This document shows positions 33,946-35,135 of a DNA stretch of 35,135 nt, piece after piece. Numbering within the stretch: the stretch's first letter is position 1; every line of letters begins with the position of its first letter. Position numbers and translations under genes: made by a program. This DNA comes from Acidobacteriota bacterium (lineage in GTDB: Bacteria > Acidobacteriota > Terriglobia > Terriglobales > Acidobacteriaceae), in contig JAKATU010000075.1 of the NCBI GenBank assembly GCA_021818585.1, positions 1-35,135 on the forward strand. The letters are read 5' to 3'. Below the pieces are notes generated by a model, which saw only the letters and a list, made by a program, of their open reading frames with translations, was not told the DNA's origin and ran no database searches.

Positions 33946-34157
33946 AAATGCAAATTCGCCGCGGACGAACTCATCGCGGCGATCTCATCTTTTAATCGGA
34001 GTTTGATTTTCTTTAGCCGGACTTCTTCCAGTTGTTCTTCGGCTGAGAGGTAAGGCTTACGCATCAGGGTTTGAAGCTGTTCTTCATAGTGGTGATGTTG
34101 CTCTTCCAGACGGCGAATCGCTTCTCCGTCCGGCATTACATCTACGTCCGTAGCCAT
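33939..34157 (-). CDS. DUF465 (YdcH-like) small helical protein
   Basis: The 72-residue charged coiled-coil protein has the YdcH/DUF465 pattern, IRRLEEQHHHYEEQLQTL then LSAEEQLEEVRLKKIKLRLKDEI. The function of the family is unknown. An excellent AGGAGG eight bases upstream fixes the ATG at 34157; the open frame further up to 34253 is not coding. It lies between rimI and psd on the same strand. Confidence 0.88.
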   Translation of the reverse strand: MATDVDVMPDGEAIRRLEEQHHHYEEQLQTLMRKPYLSAEEQLEEVRLKKIKLRLKDEIAAMSSSAANLHFA

Positions 34158-34224
34158 AGATGACACCTCCTGTGCTTGATCTAACCTTTTAGATGCTCCA
34201 CCCTGCCACTGGCAAGTGGCATCT

Positions 34225-34734
34225 TCAACCAATTTCGCAATCCACTTTTCCACCGCCGCCCGGCAAGCCTGCCGGCGGCCGCTCCATCATCACCGCATCC
34301 TCTACCGGTCCCTGGTAATATGCCTTTCGCCGACCCGTTTCCACCCACCCCGCCCGACGGTAAAGCATTTGCGCCGTTGTATTTCCGGCGCGAACCTCCA
34401 GCGTAAGCAGACGTCCGCCATGCTCCCGGCACCACGCCTCCACGCCATCCATCAGCGCCCGTCCCACACCCTGGCGCCGCAACCCCCTGTCCACGGCAAT
34501 CCACTCCAGCTCACACAGGTTTTCCACACCATCCAGAAGCAGCCGCCCCAGCGCTACGCCTGCTCGCCTTCCATCCACCTCTGCCACCAGCGCAAACCGG
34601 CGCAGGGCATTCGGAGCCTCCACCGGCAGGTATCCCCTGTAGATCATCTCTGTCCAGCGCGGAGCCCACTCCGTCTGGCGTTCCAGCGCCAGCACCCACT
34701 CCAGATCGCCACAATCCATCTCCCGCAGCACCAT
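34225..34734 (-). CDS. rimI: GNAT N-acetyltransferase, RimI (ribosomal protein S18 alanine) type
   Basis: The 169-residue GNAT protein has the acetyl-CoA loop RRQGVGRAL (86-94), a LTLEVRAGNTTAQMLYRRAGW block and a C-terminal Tyr pair typical of RimI. RimI acetylates the N-terminal Ala of S18. Its ATG overlaps the tsaB stop (34732-34736), and tsaB-rimI adjacency is common in bacteria, which strengthens the call. Confidence 0.88.
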   Translation of the reverse strand: MVLREMDCGDLEWVLALERQTEWAPRWTEMIYRGYLPVEAPNALRRFALVAEVDGRRAGVALGRLLLDGVENLCELEWIAVDRGLRRQGVGRALMDGVEAWCREHGGRLLTLEVRAGNTTAQMLYRRAGWVETGRRKAYYQGPVEDAVMMERPPAGLPGGGGKVDCEIG

Positions 34735-35135
34735 CAGCGCCCTGCCTCAGCCGCGTGCCGCTCAGCCGCCACTTCCGCTTCCGACCGCCGCAGGTAATGC
34801 GCGTCCAGACCCGCTAGGTCGTCAAACTCCCGCCGCAATATCCGCCCCTGCGCATACCGCAGCGCATCCTCCGCCATCGGAGCATCCACCACCCGCGCCC
34901 CCATCAGCGCCTGCGCCGGCTTCGCCTCGCAGCAGGCAATCTCCCCCATTTCCATCAGCCCGCGAATCTCGTCCGGACTCATCAGCGTCTCGCCAGCCTC
35001 GTCACGGGCCACGCCCAAATACATTTCGCCCCGCCCGGCATCCAGCACCGCCGCCCGGCTTCCGGCCTTCTGCGCCAGCACCTGCAACCGCGAAACTCCA
35101 ATCACCGCTAGGCCCGCCGCCTGCGCCAAACCCTT
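34734..35135 (-). CDS. tsaB: TsaB, partial (N-terminus outside window)
   Basis: The last 133 codons of TsaB, the partner of TsaD needed for threonylcarbamoyl-adenosine at position 37 of ANN-decoding tRNAs. The visible part starts KGLAQAAGL and includes GVSRLQVLA, DAGRGEMYLG and the C-terminal DAHYLRRSEAEV, all typical. The 5' part and start codon lie beyond the right edge. It is coupled to rimI by a TGATG overlap. Confidence 0.9.
   Translation of the reverse strand, partial: KGLAQAAGLAVIGVSRLQVLAQKAGSRAAVLDAGRGEMYLGVARDEAGETLMSPDEIRGLMEMGEIACCEAKPAQALMGARVVDAPMAEDALRYAQGRILRREFDDLAGLDAHYLRRSEAEVAAERHAAEAGR

Noticed and set aside
34204..34221. 7-bp hairpin after rimI as a terminator
   Set aside because: It has no T-tract and lies within 50 bases of the DUF465 start, so it is too weak to call.

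Overview
The window looks like chromosomal core sequence from a soil Acidobacteriota (Terriglobia/Acidobacteriaceae type). The clues are a moderately high G+C content, a VWFA-like exported protein of the kind expanded in Acidobacteria, paired beta-propeller lipoproteins, DUF507 and DUF465 proteins, several carbohydrate-active enzymes (GH13, GH5, GH9), a bacillithiol-type deacetylase and frequent TTG/GTG starts. No genus is claimed. No insertion sequence, prophage, CRISPR array, rRNA or obvious island was seen. Genes are tightly packed, and many neighbours overlap by 4 to 8 bases.

Layout. 1-258: unassigned edge. 259-1131 (-): DUF92 membrane protein. 1208-2761 (+): beta-propeller lipoprotein, ending at a bidirectional terminator that faces a giant GH13 protein (2843-6595, -). 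6693-9373 (+): nicotinate phosphoribosyltransferase and a secreted GH5. 9370-13624 (-): RNA 2',3'-cyclic phosphodiesterase, M61 peptidase, and isocitrate dehydrogenase with a C-terminal extension. A strong AT-rich palindrome separates the last of these from a divergent winged-helix regulator (13748-14131, +). 14329-15086 (-): two overlapping DUF507 genes and tRNA-Glu(CTC). 15195-17422 (+): an unknown acidic protein translationally coupled to recJ. 17432-19728 (-): PIG-L/BshB1-like deacetylase and a second beta-propeller lipoprotein. 19843-21958 (+): homocysteine methyltransferase/MTHFR fusion and xseB. 21976-24122 (-): a cystathionine beta-synthase-like and cystathionine gamma-lyase-like pair. 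24231-25433 (-): VWFA-like protein. 25469-28765 (+): amidase, GerMN protein, murI and fabI. 28833-30578 (-): GH9 with a Tat signal. 30676-31194 (+): UPF0303. 31226-33806 (-): psd, pssA and an Asd-like gene without catalytic residues. 33939-35135 (-): DUF465, rimI and partial tsaB.

How the genes work together. The homocysteine methyltransferase/MTHFR fusion and the convergent CBS/CGL pair describe the two fates of homocysteine, remethylation and transsulfuration. The amidase-GerMN-murI-fabI run is an envelope cluster. The psd-pssA-Asd-like run couples phosphatidylethanolamine synthesis to a probable pseudoenzyme. GH13, GH5 and GH9 fit a polysaccharide-using soil heterotroph.

Most of the window is ordinary core genome. 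The items most worth a second look are the catalytically dead Asd homologue in the phospholipid operon, the 26-base palindrome over the icd promoter, the 1250-residue GH13 with an altered motif IV, the 40-base inverted repeat upstream of psd, and the uncharacterised gene coupled to recJ.
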